Of a DNA stretch of 64,000 nt, positions 54,383 to 64,000 are shown piece after piece (position 1 is the stretch's first letter; each line of letters starts with the position of its first letter). Made by a program: the position numbers and the translations under genes. This DNA comes from Nosocomiicoccus ampullae (GTDB lineage: Bacteria; Bacillota; Bacilli; Staphylococcales; Salinicoccaceae): contig NZ_MBFG01000001.1 of NCBI RefSeq assembly GCF_001696685.1, forward strand, positions 124,049-188,048. Reading direction: 5' to 3'. The notes beneath the pieces were generated by a model, which was not told the DNA's origin, made no database searches, and saw only the letters and a list, made by a program, of their open reading frames with translations.

Positions 54383-54901
54383 ATGAATTTACGACAGTAT
54401 GTTTCTGAAGTAGAAAACTGGCCAAAACCTGGCGTACAGTTTAAAGATATTACGACTATTATGGATAACGGTGAAGCATTTGGCTACGCGGTAGATCAAA
54501 TTGCTAAATTCGCTGAAGATAAAGACGTCGATATTATCGTTGGACCGGAAGCACGAGGATTTATTATCGGATGTCCAGTTGCTTATAAGTTAGGTATTGG
54601 CTTTGCGCCAGTGCGTAAACCAAATAAGCTACCGAGAGAAACGATCTCTTATGAGTATGATTTAGAATACGGTACAAACACACTTGAAATTCATAAAGAT
54701 GCAATTAAAAAAGGTCAACGTGTGTTAATTACAGACGATTTACTTGCTACTGGTGGAACGATTGAAGCAGCGATTCATCTTGTTGAAGAGCTCGGTGGTA
54801 TCGTAGTCGGACTCGCGTTTTTAATCGAGTTAAACTATTTAAATGGTCGAGATAAAATTAAAGACTATGAAATTATCTCATTATTAGAATATAATGAATA
54901 A
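54383..54901 (+). CDS. apt: Adenine phosphoribosyltransferase
   Basis: Salvages adenine to AMP with PRPP. The 172-residue protein has the PRPP loop [13 protein letters not shown] (about 118-130), [10 protein letters not shown] and [21 protein letters not shown] separate promoter with TGTTAAAAT (hexamer 54343-54348) precedes it. relA follows after a terminator, as in staphylococci. Confidence 0.97.
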   Translation: MNLRQYVSEVENWPKPGVQFKDITTIMDNGEAFGYAVDQIAKFAEDKDVDIIVGPEARGFIIGCPVAYKLGIGFAPVRKPNKLPRETISYEYDLEYGTNTLEIHKDAIKKGQRVLITDDLLATGGTIEAAIHLVEELGGIVVGLAFLIELNYLNGRDKIKDYEIISLLEYNE

Positions 54902-54908
54902 TAATTAT

Positions 54909-54933
54909 AGTGCCTGAGCAATCAGGCACTTTT
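54909..54933 (+). terminator. Terminator of apt
   Basis: AGTGCCTGA / TCAGGCACT stem with a GCAA tetraloop, then TTTTA. Confidence 0.85.
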
Positions 54934-54964
54934 ACATAACAAGACTTTTAAAGGAAGTGAGATC

Positions 54965-57124
54965 ATGAGTGATAAAGAATACCCATATATTGCTGAAGAT
55001 GTATTTAATTTATGTAGTGCATATATGAATGATGATGAGTTAAATATGGTTAAAGATGCTTATGATCTTGCTGAAAAAGCTCATGATGGTCAATTTAGAA
55101 AAAATGGATTGCCGTATATTTTACATCCAGTCCAAGTTGCAGGAATTTTAGCAGAGTTAAAGCTCGATGTAGCGACGATTGTCGCAGGATTTTTACACGA
55201 CGTTGTAGAAGATACGCCGTATACTCATGAAGATTTAGTAAATATGTTCAATGAAGAAGTTGCGGTAATTGTTGACGGTGTAACGAAGTTAGAAAAAGTA
55301 AAGTACCGTTCACTAGAAGAGCAACAAGCAGAAAACCATAGAAAATTGTTCGTTGCGATCGCAAAAGATGTTCGAGTAATTTTAGTAAAGCTCGCAGATA
55401 GACTGCACAATATGCGTACGTTAAAAGCGATGCCTGAGGAAAAGCAAATTCGAATTTCTAAAGAAACGCTTGAAATTTACGCACCGATTGCGAACCGACT
55501 CGGTATCTCGAGTATTAAATGGGAATTAGAAGATATCTCATTACGCTATATCGATCCAAGTGCATATTTTAGAATCGTTAGTTATATGAAAAAGAAACGT
55601 AGCGAACGTGAAGTTATCATTAACAAAGCGATTGAACAAATCGAAAGTGAATTATCAAAATCACATATCAAACATAGTTTATCTGGTCGCGCAAAACATA
55701 TTTATAGTATTTACCGTAAAATGGAAGACCAACATAAACAATTTGACCAAATTTTTGATTTACTCGCTGTACGCGTACTCGTCGATGATATTAGAGACTG
55801 TTATGCAGTACTAGGTATTATCCATACGATTTGGAAACCGGTACCTGGTCGTTTTAAAGACTATATCGCAATGCCGAAACAAAATATGTACCAGTCACTA
55901 CACACGACAGTTGTAGGCCCAAACGGGGATCCGCTTGAAATACAAATTCGAACGTTTGAAATGCACGAAATCGCAGAGCACGGGGTCGCTGCACACTGGG
56001 CATATAAAGAAGGTCAAAAGTTAAGTGCACCGACGAATAGCTGGGTAAAAGAGATTGTCGATAATGAATCGTCTTATACAGATGCTGAAGAATTTATGGA
56101 TGCATTAAAGAGCGATATGTTATCTGATAAGATCTATGTATTTACACCAAATGGTGACGTCGTCGAGTTACCACAAGGTGCAGTGCCGATTGATTTTGCG
56201 TATTCTGTACACTCAGAAGTCGGAAATCAGATGGTCGGAGCAAAAGTAAACGGTAAAATTGTACCGATTGATTTTACGTTAAATACTGGTGATATCGTCG
56301 AAATTCGTACGAGCAAACAGTCATACGGACCAAGTTTAGACTGGTTAAATCTCGTAAAGTCATCGAGCTCTAAAAATAAAATACGAGCGTTCTTTAAAAA
56401 GCAAGACCGTGAACAAAACGTTGAAAAAGGTCGCCTACAAGTTGAAGAAGAAATTAAGTTAAACGGTTTTAAACTAGAAGAAGCGTTAACTGAAAAAACA
56501 GTCGCTCAAGTGTTAGAGCGATATAATTTAAATCAAATCGATGATCTATATGCAATGGTTGGATATGGTGGTGTGACACCACAGCAAATCGCGAACCGTT
56601 TGACGAGTCATTTAAAACAAAAAGATACGTCACCTGTTCTTGAAGTGGAACGTAAAAAAGACTTTAAACAAACGACTTCAGAGTCTGGTGTAATTGTTGA
56701 AGGATTAGACGGTATGCTCGTGAGCCTTGCAAAATGTTGTAACCCGGTTCCAGGAGATGACATCGTCGGTTATATAACAAAAGGTCACGGTGTAAAAGTT
56801 CACGTCAAAAGTTGTGCGAACATTCAAAATGAAACAGAACGTTTAATCGACGTTTCATGGGTCGGAAGTATCGAAGACAAAGCACGTTATAAAGTGAATT
56901 TAGAAATCCACGGATTCGATCGTAATGGTTTAGTCAATGAAATATTAAACCTCGTGTCAAGTGAGAAAGTTCCGATTACTCAAGTGAGTGGCCAAACGAA
57001 TGCGAGTAACCATGCGAAAGTGAATATTTCGATCATGGTTCAATCTAAACCAGATTTACATCGTATCGTCGATAAAATTAAAAATTTAAAAGATATTTAT
57101 AGTGTTGAGCGTGTGTTTAAATGA
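54965..57124 (+). CDS. relA: Bifunctional (p)ppGpp synthetase/hydrolase RelA/Rel
   Basis: Makes ppGpp during amino acid starvation and degrades it otherwise. The 719-residue long-form RSH has an HD hydrolase domain ([16 protein letters not shown] near 76-84, ADRLHNMRT), the synthetase domain ([21 protein letters not shown], about 297-317 as landmarks), TGS ([14 protein letters not shown]), a conserved Cys zinc-finger region ([20 protein letters not shown]) and a C-terminal ACT domain. Both catalytic halves look intact. dtd follows 10 bp later. Confidence 0.97.
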   Translation: MSDKEYPYIAEDVFNLCSAYMNDDELNMVKDAYDLAEKAHDGQFRKNGLPYILHPVQVAGILAELKLDVATIVAGFLHDVVEDTPYTHEDLVNMFNEEVAVIVDGVTKLEKVKYRSLEEQQAENHRKLFVAIAKDVRVILVKLADRLHNMRTLKAMPEEKQIRISKETLEIYAPIANRLGISSIKWELEDISLRYIDPSAYFRIVSYMKKKRSEREVIINKAIEQIESELSKSHIKHSLSGRAKHIYSIYRKMEDQHKQFDQIFDLLAVRVLVDDIRDCYAVLGIIHTIWKPVPGRFKDYIAMPKQNMYQSLHTTVVGPNGDPLEIQIRTFEMHEIAEHGVAAHWAYKEGQKLSAPTNSWVKEIVDNESSYTDAEEFMDALKSDMLSDKIYVFTPNGDVVELPQGAVPIDFAYSVHSEVGNQMVGAKVNGKIVPIDFTLNTGDIVEIRTSKQSYGPSLDWLNLVKSSSSKNKIRAFFKKQDREQNVEKGRLQVEEEIKLNGFKLEEALTEKTVAQVLERYNLNQIDDLYAMVGYGGVTPQQIANRLTSHLKQKDTSPVLEVERKKDFKQTTSESGVIVEGLDGMLVSLAKCCNPVPGDDIVGYITKGHGVKVHVKSCANIQNETERLIDVSWVGSIEDKARYKVNLEIHGFDRNGLVNEILNLVSSEKVPITQVSGQTNASNHAKVNISIMVQSKPDLHRIVDKIKNLKDIYSVERVFK

Positions 57125-57134
57125 GGTGTTATAA

Positions 57135-57587
57135 GTGAAAGTCGTATTACAAAAAGTAAGTCATGCTTCAGTCATTACAAACGAGTTATATAATGAAATC
57201 CAAACGGGATATATGTTACTCGTCGGTGTGAGTGAGACATCTACGAAAGAAGATGCAAAAAAACTTGCTGAAAAGATTGTAAAGGCAAGAGTGTTTGAAG
57301 ATAACGACGGAAAAATTAACTTGTCGATCAAAGATGTCGGAGGAGAGATTTTAAGTATTTCTCAGTTTACGTTATATGCAGATGTCAGAAAAGGAAACCG
57401 TCCATCGTTTGTCGGTGCTGCGAGTAAAGAGCATGCAAACGAGCTATATGAATACTTTAATGAGCAACTAAGAGAAGAAGGAGTGCTCGTTAAAACTGGA
57501 TTTTTCGGTGAGCATATGGATGTTCGTTTAATAAATAGTGGACCGATTACAATCATATATGAATCCAAAGAAGGTAAGATTATTTAA
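57135..57587 (+). CDS. dtd: D-aminoacyl-tRNA deacylase Dtd
   Basis: Hydrolyses D-aminoacyl-tRNAs and mischarged Gly-tRNA(Ala). The 150-residue protein starts MKVVLQKVSHASV and carries the conserved LSISQFTLYADVRKGNRPSF and NSGPITIIYES motifs (the latter with the Gly-cisPro equivalent). GTG start after GAGGTG. Overlaps lytH by one base. Confidence 0.95.
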   Translation: MKVVLQKVSHASVITNELYNEIQTGYMLLVGVSETSTKEDAKKLAEKIVKARVFEDNDGKINLSIKDVGGEILSISQFTLYADVRKGNRPSFVGAASKEHANELYEYFNEQLREEGVLVKTGFFGEHMDVRLINSGPITIIYESKEGKII

Positions 57588-58315
57588 TGAATGGACTAAA
57601 GGCATTCTTAAAAAAGGTCGGCCAATTTTTAATTTGGTTTCTTAAAACAAAAAAGCATGTATATGTAAAACCGTTATTTATATTTGTAACGTCTTTATTA
57701 TTTATTTTTTCATTTATTTACATCGTAAAATCATATGAACCAAAAAATAATTATCAAAATATAACAATTGATTTTACAGAAAAGAAATATGACTTTAAAG
57801 GAAAAACAATCGTCATTGACCCTGGACACGGTGGTACAGATCCAGGGGCACCGTCATATTATGGTGAAAACGAGGCAACGATTGTGTTATCCGTTGCGCT
57901 AAAGTTAGAAAAAGTGTTAAAACAATCGAATGCAAAAGTCGTGATGATTCGTAACTCGAATAAAACAGTAGAACTCGATGATCGTGAAGTCGAAGGAGAT
58001 ATTTTTATCTCACTTCATAGTGATGCGTTTGAATCTCCAGAACCTACTGGCTTTAAAACATTCTATACTCATGATAACCAAAAAGACTTAGCAACTGCTA
58101 TGAATGAAGGTTTAGACCGTTACGCACTGTTACCGAATAATGGCGTTGAAGTTATGGGATATCAAGTAACAGAACAACTCGATTATCCTGCGACGTTAGT
58201 CGAACTCGGATTTTTAAGTAACGACGTTGATGATTATTTACTTAATACTGACGATTATCAAAATCGTTTAGTTAAAGGACTATTAGATGGCTTAGAAATA
58301 TATCTTGAAGAGTAG
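57587..58315 (+). CDS. lytH: LytH-like N-acetylmuramoyl-L-alanine amidase, membrane-anchored, without SH3 domain
   Basis: Zinc amidase that trims peptidoglycan stem peptides to control where synthesis occurs. The 242-residue protein has one membrane helix (about 29-47) and an Amidase_3 domain with His81 (DPGHGG), Glu96 (GENEAT), His144 (SLHSD) and catalytic Glu207 (VELGFLS). The Staphylococcus aureus LytH is about 50 residues longer, with an SH3b domain between helix and amidase; here only about 20 residues separate them. ActH-type partner dependence cannot be judged. Position after dtd and before hisS is the staphylococcal one. Confidence 0.88.
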   Translation: MNGLKAFLKKVGQFLIWFLKTKKHVYVKPLFIFVTSLLFIFSFIYIVKSYEPKNNYQNITIDFTEKKYDFKGKTIVIDPGHGGTDPGAPSYYGENEATIVLSVALKLEKVLKQSNAKVVMIRNSNKTVELDDREVEGDIFISLHSDAFESPEPTGFKTFYTHDNQKDLATAMNEGLDRYALLPNNGVEVMGYQVTEQLDYPATLVELGFLSNDVDDYLLNTDDYQNRLVKGLLDGLEIYLEE

Positions 58316-58323
58316 ATAAACAT

Positions 58324-58353
58324 TTGACTATAAGTACGATATTAATTTATAAT
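58324..58353 (+). promoter_or_regulatory. Promoter of the hisS T-box transcript
   Basis: TTGACT (58324-58329), 18 bp, TATAAT (58348-58353). Confidence 0.78.
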
Positions 58354-58359
58354 TTATTT

Positions 58360-58560
58360 AATCTAACTATAGAAGAAGTACGTTTAAAAATGAGCGAGCA
58401 GAGACGTCATGTTTGGTGAAAGTGACGCATTTTTAAAATGATACTGACACTTCTATGTACTAATAAAATAATTTTTAAAGAAGAGTAAACCATTACTAAA
58501 TTAGGGTGGCACCACGATATATTCGTCCCTTATACCTTTAAGGTATAAGGGATATTTTTA
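58360..58560 (+). promoter_or_regulatory. T-box riboswitch controlling hisS-aspS
   Basis: The T-box sequence AGGGTGGCACCACG (58503-58516) is followed by a terminator, CCCTTATACCT (58527-58537) / AGGTATAAGGG (58541-58551) and a T-rich tail, which competes with the antiterminator. Upstream, AGAAG and CTTCT segments close a Stem I. CAC at 58448-58450 in TGACACTTCT is the likely specifier codon and decodes histidine, matching the first gene. Uncharged tRNA-His should therefore permit read-through into hisS and aspS. Confidence 0.93.
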
Positions 58561-58573
58561 TGGAGGGAAATCT

Positions 58574-59830
58574 ATGATACAAATACCACGCGGTACGCAA
58601 GATATTTTACCGAAAGATTCTTATAAGTGGCAGTTTATTGAAGACACACTTAAAGACGTTTGTGAAAAGTACAATTATCAAGAAATTAGAACGCCAATTT
58701 TTGAAAGTACGGATTTATTCGTAAGAGCTGTTGGGGATACGACAGATATCGTCAATAAAGAAATGTATACGTTTAAAGATAAAGGCGATAGAAGTATGAC
58801 ACTTCGTCCTGAAGGTACAGCACCGGTCGTACGTAGTTATATTGAAAACAAAATGTACGGCGACCCCAATCAACCGATTAAAGTCTTCTACAATCAGCCG
58901 ATGTTCAGATACGAACGTCAACAAAAAGGGCGTTACAGACAGTTCGTTCAGTTCGGTGTAGAAGCAATCGGCGTTGAAGATCCGTTAATCGATGTTGAAA
59001 TTTTAAGCATGCTCATGGCGTTTTACGAGTCATTTGGTTTAAAAGATTTAGAGCTACACATTAACTCAATTGGTGACTTTGATAGTCGTAAAGAGTATCA
59101 AAAAGCACTTCAAGAACATTTTAGACCGAGTATTGATGAGTTTTGTTCTGACTGTCAGTCACGAATCGATTCAAATCCAATGAGAATATTAGACTGTAAA
59201 AAAGATAAAAATCACCCGTTAATGGCGACAGCACCAAAAATCACTGATTACTTAAATGAAGAATCACTGTCGTATTACGAAAAAGTAAAATCTCAACTCG
59301 ACAAAATCGGTATTAAATACGTCGAAGATCCGAATTTAGTTCGTGGACTCGACTATTACACACATACTGCATTTGAATTAATGAGTACTTCAGATGGTTT
59401 TGGTTCGATTACTACGCTCGCAGGTGGTGGTCGATATAACGGTTTAGTAGAAATGTTAGACGGTCCGAAAGAAACAGGTATCGGATTTGCTTTATCTATT
59501 GAACGATTACTACTTGCACTTGAAGCAGAAGGTATAGAGATTAAAAACCCTCACACGCTAGATTTATATGTTGTGACGATAGGGGAAGAAGCAAGAGACT
59601 ATGCGAGCGTGTTATTATCACGGTTAAGAAAAAATAAATTGACTGTCGATATGGATTATAAAGCTCGTGGTGTCGGAGCTCAGTTTAGAGATGCAGACCG
59701 TAAAGGTGCGACTTATACAATTGTATTAGGTGAAAATGAACTTGAAACTGGTCAAGTCAAATTAAAACATATGGCAACAGGAGAAGAAGTCGAAACTTCA
59801 ATTGAAAACTTAGGGGAGGCTATTAAATAA
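58574..59830 (+). CDS. hisS: Histidyl-tRNA synthetase
   Basis: Class II synthetase charging tRNA-His. The 418-residue protein has PRGTQDILP at the N-terminus, motif 2 [20 protein letters not shown], the His-specific [14 protein letters not shown] and motif 3 [11 protein letters not shown], then an anticodon-binding domain ([12 protein letters not shown] on). Controlled by the upstream T-box; last base overlaps aspS. Confidence 0.98.
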   Translation: MIQIPRGTQDILPKDSYKWQFIEDTLKDVCEKYNYQEIRTPIFESTDLFVRAVGDTTDIVNKEMYTFKDKGDRSMTLRPEGTAPVVRSYIENKMYGDPNQPIKVFYNQPMFRYERQQKGRYRQFVQFGVEAIGVEDPLIDVEILSMLMAFYESFGLKDLELHINSIGDFDSRKEYQKALQEHFRPSIDEFCSDCQSRIDSNPMRILDCKKDKNHPLMATAPKITDYLNEESLSYYEKVKSQLDKIGIKYVEDPNLVRGLDYYTHTAFELMSTSDGFGSITTLAGGGRYNGLVEMLDGPKETGIGFALSIERLLLALEAEGIEIKNPHTLDLYVVTIGEEARDYASVLLSRLRKNKLTVDMDYKARGVGAQFRDADRKGATYTIVLGENELETGQVKLKHMATGEEVETSIENLGEAIK

Positions 59831-61587
59831 TGAGTAGAACACTCGTATTAGAAACGTTAGAACAATTAAACGAAACTGTAACATTAAAAGGCTGGGTACA
59901 ACGCCGTCGTGACTTAGGTGGGTTAATCTTTATCGACTTAAGAGATGCTTCAGGCGTCGTACAAGTTGTTTTTAATCAAGACAATCAAGAAGCAACAGAA
60001 ATTGCAGACACACTACGCTCAGAGTACGTCATCGAAGTAACTGGTGAAGTCGTTAAACGTGACCCGTCGACAGTGAACGAAAACATTAAAACAGGTGAGT
60101 TAGAAGTCGTTGCAAATACACTTAAAGTGTTATCTAAAGCGCAAACTCCACCATTTCAAATTGAAGATGAAGACGTAAGTGAAGACGTCAGATTAAAATA
60201 TCGTTACGTCGATTTAAAACGTCAACGTTTACAAGAAACATTAAGAACACGCCATAAAACTACTGCAGCAATTCGTGAATTTTTAAATGACGAATTTTTC
60301 GTAGATGTTGAAACACCGTTTTTATCTAAATCAACACCAGAAGGTGCACGTGACTATTTAGTACCGTCACGTATTCACCACGGTGAATTTTATGCATTAC
60401 CACAGTCACCACAAATTTATAAGCAACTACTTATGTTAAGTGGTTTTGAAAGATATTATCAAATCGTAAAATGTTTCCGTGATGAGGACTTACGTCGTGA
60501 TCGTCAACCAGAGTTTACTCAAGTGGATATCGAAAAATCATTCACTGACGTCGAAGATATGGTCGACCTAAACGAACGTTTATTAAAACACGTATTTAAG
60601 ACAGTCAAAGGTTTAGACATTGAAACACCATTTGCACGCATGACATATGATGATGCGATGTTACGTTATGGTGTAGATAAGCCGGATACACGTTTTGATA
60701 TGGAACTCGTAGAACTTAGCGAATTTAGTAAAAACGTCGACTTTAAAGTGTTTAAATCTACAGTTGAAAACGGTGGAATCGTTAAAGCAATCGTCGTTAA
60801 AAACAATGCAGACAAATACTCTAGAAAAGATATTGAGGCTCTTGAAGAGTATGTAAAATTATACGGGGCTAAAGGACTTGCTTGGTTAAAATATAACGAC
60901 GAAGCATTCTCAGGTCCAATCGCTAAATTCTTTGACGATGAAAAACAAGCAGAATTAAAAGAACTATTAAACGTTGAAAACAATGACCTCATATTTTTCG
61001 GAGCAGATAAAGCATCTGTTGTAAATGCAAGTCTAGGTAACTTAAGAAATAAACTCGGTAAAGAGTTAGAGTTAATCGACGAAGATAAATACAACTTCGT
61101 ATGGATTACAGATTGGCCATTATTTGAATACGATGAAGAGGAAGAACGCTTTGTTGCAGCACACCATCCGTTTACGTCACCAAAAGAAGAAGATATCGAG
61201 CTACTAGAAACAACACCAGAAAAAGTAAAAGCAAATGCTTATGACATCGTATTAAACGGTTATGAACTCGGTGGAGGGTCAATACGTATTTCTGATCCTG
61301 AACTTCAAGAGAAAATGTTCAAAGCACTTGGTTTCTCTGAAAAAGAAATGCACGATCAGTTTGGTTTCTTAATCGAAGCATTTAAATATGGAGCACCACC
61401 ACATGGTGGTTTAGCATACGGATTAGATCGTCTTGTTATGTTACTAACAAAAACAGATAATATCCGTGACGTTATTGCATTCCCTAAAACAAGTAGTGCA
61501 CAAGACTTAATGATGGATTCACCATCGTTTGTTTCAAACAGACAATTAAACGAATTACATCTTCAAATTAAACAAGAAGGTAAGTAA
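59830..61587 (+). CDS. aspS: Aspartyl-tRNA synthetase
   Basis: Class II synthetase charging tRNA-Asp. The 585-residue protein has the N-terminal OB anticodon domain ([21 protein letters not shown]), motif 2 [19 protein letters not shown], the bacterial GAD insertion (about 290-420) and motif 3 [12 protein letters not shown]. Starts at the final base of hisS (TAATGA). Ends the long housekeeping run at a bidirectional terminator. Confidence 0.98.
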   Translation: MSRTLVLETLEQLNETVTLKGWVQRRRDLGGLIFIDLRDASGVVQVVFNQDNQEATEIADTLRSEYVIEVTGEVVKRDPSTVNENIKTGELEVVANTLKVLSKAQTPPFQIEDEDVSEDVRLKYRYVDLKRQRLQETLRTRHKTTAAIREFLNDEFFVDVETPFLSKSTPEGARDYLVPSRIHHGEFYALPQSPQIYKQLLMLSGFERYYQIVKCFRDEDLRRDRQPEFTQVDIEKSFTDVEDMVDLNERLLKHVFKTVKGLDIETPFARMTYDDAMLRYGVDKPDTRFDMELVELSEFSKNVDFKVFKSTVENGGIVKAIVVKNNADKYSRKDIEALEEYVKLYGAKGLAWLKYNDEAFSGPIAKFFDDEKQAELKELLNVENNDLIFFGADKASVVNASLGNLRNKLGKELELIDEDKYNFVWITDWPLFEYDEEEERFVAAHHPFTSPKEEDIELLETTPEKVKANAYDIVLNGYELGGGSIRISDPELQEKMFKALGFSEKEMHDQFGFLIEAFKYGAPPHGGLAYGLDRLVMLLTKTDNIRDVIAFPKTSSAQDLMMDSPSFVSNRQLNELHLQIKQEGK

Positions 61588-61591
61588 TAAA

Positions 61592-61626
61592 AAATAAGCT
61601 TAGCAATTTGCTAAGCTTATTTTTGT
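61592..61626. terminator. Bidirectional terminator between aspS and the oxidase operon
   Basis: 15-bp perfect arms AAATAAGCTTAGCAA / TTGCTAAGCTTATTT with minimal loop, T-rich on the right and A-rich on the left. Confidence 0.9.
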
Positions 61627-61632
61627 ATTTGA

Positions 61633-63321
61633 TTACCAAGCTTTAAATCCTGGTGATCCTGGAATGTTTTCTGTAAAGATTTGTGAGATTGGAACTGTGT
61701 ATGCAATTACGACTAAGAAAATCGTAATGATGATTAATAATCTCCAGTTTTCAACCCATTTAAGTGGTGCATCTCCATCGTCCATAAATCGAGCGATAGG
61801 GAATTCTTCGACAACATCTGTCTTCGGTGTTCTAAGTGATAAGAAGAATGCGAAGAATGCGATGATGATAGCGATTAGTAAGAATGAACCACCAATTGCT
61901 TGTAGTAACTGATAACTGATCCACTCTTGAGCTACTTCATGCCCACCGTATTCAGAGAATGTTGAACGACGAGGGGCACCTTTGATACCTGCCATGTGCA
62001 TTGCAAATGACATAATACCCATACCTAATGCCCAAGTGTATGCTAACCATAAACCAAGTGAGTTTGTAAGTTTAGTCATTCTACCACCGACTAAGTGCGG
62101 AAGTAAGAACATCATTGCTGCAAAGTAAGTTAATACAACTGGTGTACCAACTGTAATGTGGAAGTGTCCAACGACCCACATCGTGTTGTGAACGACCTGG
62201 TTCATTTGACCAGATGCGTTGATGATACCACCGATACCACCAGGTACGAAGAATAACATACCGACAAACTGTAATACGAATCTTGAGTCGTTCCAAGGTA
62301 ATTTCTTAAACCAATCGAATAAACCTGTTGCACCTTGTTTACGTCCATAAGTTTCAAATGATGCAAATAAACTAAATGCTGTAATAAGTGATGGTACGAT
62401 AACCATGAACGTTAATACAACTTGAAGTCCTTTCCAGAATGCATCGATTCCTGGTTCAACTAATTGGTGGTGAATACCAACCGGAATTGAGAAGAATAGG
62501 AATAATACGAAACTTAAACGTGCAAGTTTATCTGAGAATCCTTTAACTCCGATAATTTTAGGTAATACTGAGTACCAAACCATATATGCTGGTAATAACC
62601 AGAAGTATACGAGTGCGTGTCCGAAGTACCAGAATAACGTACGTGTAAGTTTAACGTTAACTGTATCGATTAATCCGAATGACCAAGGGATAAGTTGAGT
62701 TAACGCAGATGTTGCGACACCGATGGTACATACGTACCACATGACGTTGTTAATAGCAACAAAATATGCAATCGTAGGTGTTTTTTGACCTGGGTTTTCT
62801 TTTTTCCATCTAAAGTAACGTTTTGTTTGAGCACCTGTTGCAAACCATGTACCTACGATAACGAGTGTTAAACCAACATAGAAGATACCATGTGCTTGAA
62901 GTGGTGCATAAAATGTATATAGAACTGATGCTTGGTTAGTCGCGATCATTGCTGCTGCCATTAACGTACCAATCGACATTAACCAAAATCCGATCCAACC
63001 TGACTTTCTTTCTCCGTCAGTTAAACTACCCATTGCTCTTGAAACAACAGCAGTTTGGAATCCTACAATAAAGAAGAATGTAAGAACTAATGCAAGAATA
63101 ACACCGTGTAACGTTAAGATTTGATAGTATCCAATATTAAACGGTAATTCAAAATATCCTGAACGGACAAATGTTTGTAATGCTCCTGCGAATCCACCAA
63201 CTACGAGTGCAAAAATTACCCATAAGAAGTTCGCAAGAACTAATTTTGCGTCTTTTCTATTAATGACTGTGTCTGCTTTGTATAATTCATTTTTAGTTGT
63301 GTTTTTATAAGACTTCGCCAT
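61633..63321 (-). CDS. ba3-type cytochrome c oxidase subunit I
   Basis: Catalytic haem-copper subunit reducing O2 to water and pumping protons. The 562-residue, roughly 13-helix protein lacks A-type signatures and matches B-type (ba3) oxidases. Haem ligands are His72 (LTLHGVIL) and the pair His386/His388 (VVGHFHIT). CuB ligands are His235, cross-linked to Tyr239 (FGHALVYF), and His284/His285 (GIHHQL). It is last in the operon; its ATG overlaps the subunit II stop by one base. In staphylococci the usual terminal oxidases are quinol types, so this is a distinctive feature of the lineage. Confidence 0.93.
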   Translation of the reverse strand: MAKSYKNTTKNELYKADTVINRKDAKLVLANFLWVIFALVVGGFAGALQTFVRSGYFELPFNIGYYQILTLHGVILALVLTFFFIVGFQTAVVSRAMGSLTDGERKSGWIGFWLMSIGTLMAAAMIATNQASVLYTFYAPLQAHGIFYVGLTLVIVGTWFATGAQTKRYFRWKKENPGQKTPTIAYFVAINNVMWYVCTIGVATSALTQLIPWSFGLIDTVNVKLTRTLFWYFGHALVYFWLLPAYMVWYSVLPKIIGVKGFSDKLARLSFVLFLFFSIPVGIHHQLVEPGIDAFWKGLQVVLTFMVIVPSLITAFSLFASFETYGRKQGATGLFDWFKKLPWNDSRFVLQFVGMLFFVPGGIGGIINASGQMNQVVHNTMWVVGHFHITVGTPVVLTYFAAMMFLLPHLVGGRMTKLTNSLGLWLAYTWALGMGIMSFAMHMAGIKGAPRRSTFSEYGGHEVAQEWISYQLLQAIGGSFLLIAIIIAFFAFFLSLRTPKTDVVEEFPIARFMDDGDAPLKWVENWRLLIIITIFLVVIAYTVPISQIFTENIPGSPGFKAW

Positions 63322-63803
63322 TATTCTTCACTCCCGACAACTTTAATGATTGATGTCATGTCCGTATGGCCAGTCCCACAATATTCGTTACATACAACTA
63401 AAAATTCGCCTTCTTTATTGAAAGTTGCATGATATTTAGAGATTAACCCCGGCTCTACCATCATGTTAATATTTGTCTTTGCTACTTCTAAACCGTGAAT
63501 CACATCTGGAGTTGTTACCATTACACGAACTCTAGAACCTTTCGGGATTTCGACTTCAGCAGGTTCATATCTAAACATGCTTGCGACCATGTATAAGTCA
63601 TAATCGAATCCTTCTTCTTGTGACTCATATAAACCAGGTTCTTTAAATCTTGCGTCGTCTCTCACGTGATCAGGGTTAATTGTTTCAATACCTGATGCTG
63701 CAGGTGAGTGACCTTGGTGAACTGCTGAAATTCCTAAAATAACAAGGAATAAGATTAATGAACCAGTTCCAAAGCTTAACCATATCTTTTCGTACTTATG
63801 CAT
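63321..63803 (-). CDS. ba3-type cytochrome c oxidase subunit II (CuA)
   Basis: Receives electrons from cytochrome c through the binuclear CuA centre. The 160-residue protein has one N-terminal membrane anchor (about 8-29) and a cupredoxin domain with the ligands His103 (VIHGLEV), Cys138, Glu140, Cys142, His146 and Met149 (VVCNEYCGTGHTDM). CuA loading normally needs a Sco protein, and one is encoded at 35.3 kb. It follows the small subunit gene and precedes subunit I. Confidence 0.94.
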   Translation of the reverse strand: MHKYEKIWLSFGTGSLILFLVILGISAVHQGHSPAASGIETINPDHVRDDARFKEPGLYESQEEGFDYDLYMVASMFRYEPAEVEIPKGSRVRVMVTTPDVIHGLEVAKTNINMMVEPGLISKYHATFNKEGEFLVVCNEYCGTGHTDMTSIIKVVGSEE

Positions 63804-63821
63804 TTATTTCACCTTTCCTTT

Positions 63822-64000
63822 TTACATTCTTTCCATAAATAACCAGAATACACCTAGCCAAGAAACTAACATTAGTGCGCCGAGTGCCATCGTAAAGAAA
63901 AACGTGCCTCGTAAATCTAAATTATGTACATCTTCAGTGACATTTTCGTTTTTTACAATATCTTTGTCATCATTTTGATGTACGACTTTTTTATCAGCCA
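63822..64000 (-). CDS. Cytochrome c oxidase subunit IIa-like small membrane protein (partial)
   Basis: Fifty-eight residues plus stop are visible. The frame reads ADKKVVHQNDDKDIV, then a linker and LDLRGTFFFTMALGALMLVS followed by WLGVFWLFMERM: one C-terminal membrane helix. This is the size and shape of the single-helix subunit IIa of ba3 oxidases, in the right operon position. Bases 64000-63999 read TG, so the start ATG probably lies across the window edge. An AAAGGTGA site after its stop serves subunit II. Confidence 0.8.
   Translation of the reverse strand, partial: ADKKVVHQNDDKDIVKNENVTEDVHNLDLRGTFFFTMALGALMLVSWLGVFWLFMERM

Noticed and set aside
60666..61094. Minus-strand frame of 142 codons inside aspS
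   Set aside because: Ser/Leu/Phe-rich antisense shadow of the aspartyl-tRNA synthetase GAD domain.

Overview
The window is chromosomal DNA of a low-GC Gram-positive coccus of the family Staphylococcaceae. Several gene neighbourhoods match the staphylococcal order as I know it: ricA-mutS-mutL, miaA-gpx-hflX-ynbB, lexA/sosA-ynzC-tkt, comC-radC-mreCD-rplU-prp-rpmA, obg-ruvAB-queA-tgt-yajC-secDF-recJ-apt-relA-dtd-lytH-hisS-aspS. Some contents differ from Staphylococcus proper: a ba3-type oxidase, a DUF2621 gene, a DUF1659/DUF2922/YvrJ cassette, and no hfq between miaA and the gpx-like gene. A relative such as Nosocomiicoccus, Jeotgalicoccus or Salinicoccus is therefore more likely. The genus is inference; there is no rRNA or tRNA gene here to test it.

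Layout. 1-0.46 kb: right end of an IS3/IS150-type element. 0.6-2.7 kb: SNF2 helicase (minus). 2.9-6.5 kb: an asymmetric heterodimeric ABC exporter. 6.5-13.4 kb: ricA, a tiny membrane-peptide gene bracketed by a perfect 46-bp direct repeat, mutS, mutL, a lipase-like hydrolase and miaA. 13.4-16.5 kb: a cysteine-free glutathione-peroxidase relative, hflX and a YnbB-type PLP enzyme. 16.5-24.8 kb: an accessory metabolic block with a 2-hydroxyacid dehydrogenase, an allantoate/carbamoyl amidohydrolase, carbamate kinase, a CynX-type MFS carrier, SelO and two tandem YkvI-like membrane proteins. 25-31 kb: the lexA/sosA SOS locus with three LexA boxes, then ynzC, tkt, yneF, ccdA, ccdC, DUF2621 and the DUF1659/DUF2922/YvrJ trio. 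31-38 kb: sbcDC, a Sco lipoprotein, a TetR-controlled paired SMR exporter, and about 830 bp of intergenic DNA built from a 359-bp tandem duplication carrying palindromic 51-bp units. 38-44 kb: comC (apparently with an ATT start), radC, an insertion (GNAT acetyltransferase, DHFR, membrane protein, candidate small RNA), mreCD and the L21/Prp/L27 operon. 44-61.6 kb: a dense plus-strand housekeeping run ending with hisS (T-box) and aspS. 61.6-64 kb: ba3-type cytochrome oxidase operon on the minus strand, cut by the window edge.

How the genes work together. DNA maintenance dominates: MutSL, RuvAB, RecJ, SbcCD, RadC, the LexA regulon and the SNF2 helicase. Translation and ribosome maturation genes (Obg, HflX, L21, L27, Prp, MiaA, QueA, Tgt, HisRS, AspRS, Dtd) are the second theme. 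CcdA, CcdC and Sco fit maturation of thiols and the CuA centre of the oxidase encoded at the right end.

The least explained parts are the repeat-flanked 33-residue membrane peptide, a candidate minus-strand small RNA upstream of mreC with a near-consensus promoter and terminator, the nested palindromic repeats after the SMR genes, the Cys-less GPx protein and the accessory ureide/carbamate-type cluster. Assignments rest on reading motifs and gene order; no database search was possible.
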